Part shown: positions 17,538 to 17,689 of the stretch, piece by piece
How positions within the stretch are numbered: position 1 is the first letter of the stretch
Layout: every line of letters starts with the position of its first letter
Source: DSWT01 sp034433375
GTDB taxonomy: Bacteria > Chloroflexota > Anaerolineae > B4-G1 > SLSP01
Assembly: GCA_034433375.1 (NCBI GenBank)
Contig: DAOUAQ010000196.1
Span: 1 to 17,689 of the forward strand
DNA: 17,689 nucleotides
Reading direction: 5' to 3'
Notes under the pieces: model-generated
Told to the model about the DNA's origin: nothing
What the model saw: the letters and a program-made list of their open reading frames with translations, nothing else
Databases searched by the model: none
Made by a program: the position numbers and the translations under genes

Positions 17538-17543
17538 AAGGTG

Positions 17544-17550
17544 CCTCCTC
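17544..17550 (-). promoter_or_regulatory. Shine-Dalgarno of the giant gene
   Basis: The minus strand reads GAGGAGG six bases before the ATG at 17537, a near-perfect anti-16S match at good spacing. It decides the start codon. No convincing -35/-10 pair is visible in the 58 bases between this gene and the stop of the putative upstream frame, so the gene may be co-transcribed with its upstream neighbour. Confidence 0.9.
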
Positions 17551-17556
17551 AACAAT

Positions 17557-17577
17557 AGTCGAAAGTCGAAAGTCGAA
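17557..17577. repeat. Three tandem copies of heptamer AGTCGAA in the 5' leader
   Basis: Three perfect consecutive copies of AGTCGAA (TTCGACT on the coding strand) sit seven bases upstream of the Shine-Dalgarno. Heptanucleotide short tandem repeats of this kind are known from cyanobacterial and, from memory, Chloroflexota genomes. Copy-number change would alter leader length but not the reading frame. A regulatory effect is speculative. Confidence 0.85.
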
Positions 17578-17595
17578 CTCTCGGTTCGTTCATTT

Positions 17596-17689
17596 TTAGG
17601 GCGGGTTGGCAGAATGCGCCGTGAGTCGCGTGTAAATCTCTGCTGGGAAATCCAACAGAGCCAGTAGTTTATGTTGTAGTTCAGAAAGA
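17596..17689 (-). CDS. Possible C-terminal tail of an upstream co-oriented gene
   Basis: One minus-strand frame is open from the window edge for 30 codons and ends with TAA at 17598-17596. The peptide ends FPAEIYTRLTAHSANPP and begins with a helix-like Leu/Glu/Gln-rich stretch, a composition that looks like real protein. It would end 58 bases before the giant gene, a spacing that would suit an operon. I do not recognise the family. Thirty open codons can occur by chance, so this is tentative. Confidence 0.4.
   Translation of the reverse strand, partial: LSELQHKLLALLDFPAEIYTRLTAHSANPP
17638..17660 (-). other. Short inverted repeat (hairpin) near the window edge
   Basis: CTCTGTTGG and CCAGCAGAG form a nine-pair stem (one G-U) around a five-base loop, ATTTC. 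It lies inside the possible upstream coding tail and has no following T-run, so it does not look like an intrinsic terminator. It may be coincidental or an mRNA structure. Confidence 0.35.

Noticed and set aside
17549..17593. Possible 14-codon leader peptide (MNEPRVRLSTFDYC) upstream of the giant gene
   Set aside because: It has no ribosome binding site, its stop overlaps the Shine-Dalgarno, and most of it is the heptamer repeat. There is no attenuator-like structure.
17638..17660. Hairpin as an intrinsic terminator between the upstream gene and the giant gene
   Set aside because: It has no U-run after the stem, and it lies before the stop codon of the possible upstream frame.

Overview
The window is almost entirely one enormous gene on the minus strand. 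It starts at an ATG at 17537 behind a strong Shine-Dalgarno (GAGGAGG at 17544-17550). It stays open, without a single in-frame stop, for at least 5,845 codons and leaves the window at base 1, so the C-terminus is not seen. The predicted product is a secreted, membrane-anchored, multi-domain surface protein. The only other gene material is a possible C-terminal tail of a co-oriented upstream gene (17596-17689).

Organism: the DNA is GC-rich, and TTA/CTA/TCA codons are rare enough that the codon-aligned antisense frame shows long spurious ORFs. The N-terminal header domain, the TSP3 repeats, the LamG/LVIVD/FG-GAP/tandem-95 combination and the heptanucleotide short tandem repeats (GGGAGTA and AGTCGAA types) together resemble Chloroflexota (Anaerolineae-like) or environmental relatives. 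This is inference; there is no phylogenetic marker in the window.

Domain order, with residues: signal peptide (1-31); LppX/LolA-like header domain (33-285); two transmembrane helices (293-309, 316-335); Ala/Gln/Glu-rich linker; first TSP3-like calcium-binding block (424-554); about 730 unassigned, mostly beta-like residues (555-1283); an internal very hydrophobic block of about five helices (1284-1437); unassigned region with a hydrophobic cysteine cluster (1438-1705); second TSP3-like block (1706-1835); LamG1-5 (1845-3226); Ig-like pair (3227-3496); LamG6-8 (3497-4269); Ig-like module (4270-4418); short LVIVD propeller segment (4419-4548); Pro/Ala linker containing an in-frame heptamer repeat (4549-4601); seven FG-GAP blades (4602-5006); then nine cadherin-like/tandem-95 units running off the window (5007 to at least 5845).

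How it may work (inference): the N-terminal part anchors the protein in the membrane. The calcium-binding TSP3 blocks act as rigid spacers, and a very long chain of LamG, propeller and cadherin-like modules reaches outward to bind glycans or other cells. The most notable points are a higher-order 1,170-nt tandem duplication of four cadherin-like units (93+91+103+103 residues, no length change), a heptanucleotide repeat inside the reading frame where gain or loss of one unit would truncate the protein, a second heptamer repeat in the 5' leader, domains nested inside two LamG modules, and a polytopic hydrophobic block in the middle of an otherwise extracellular protein.
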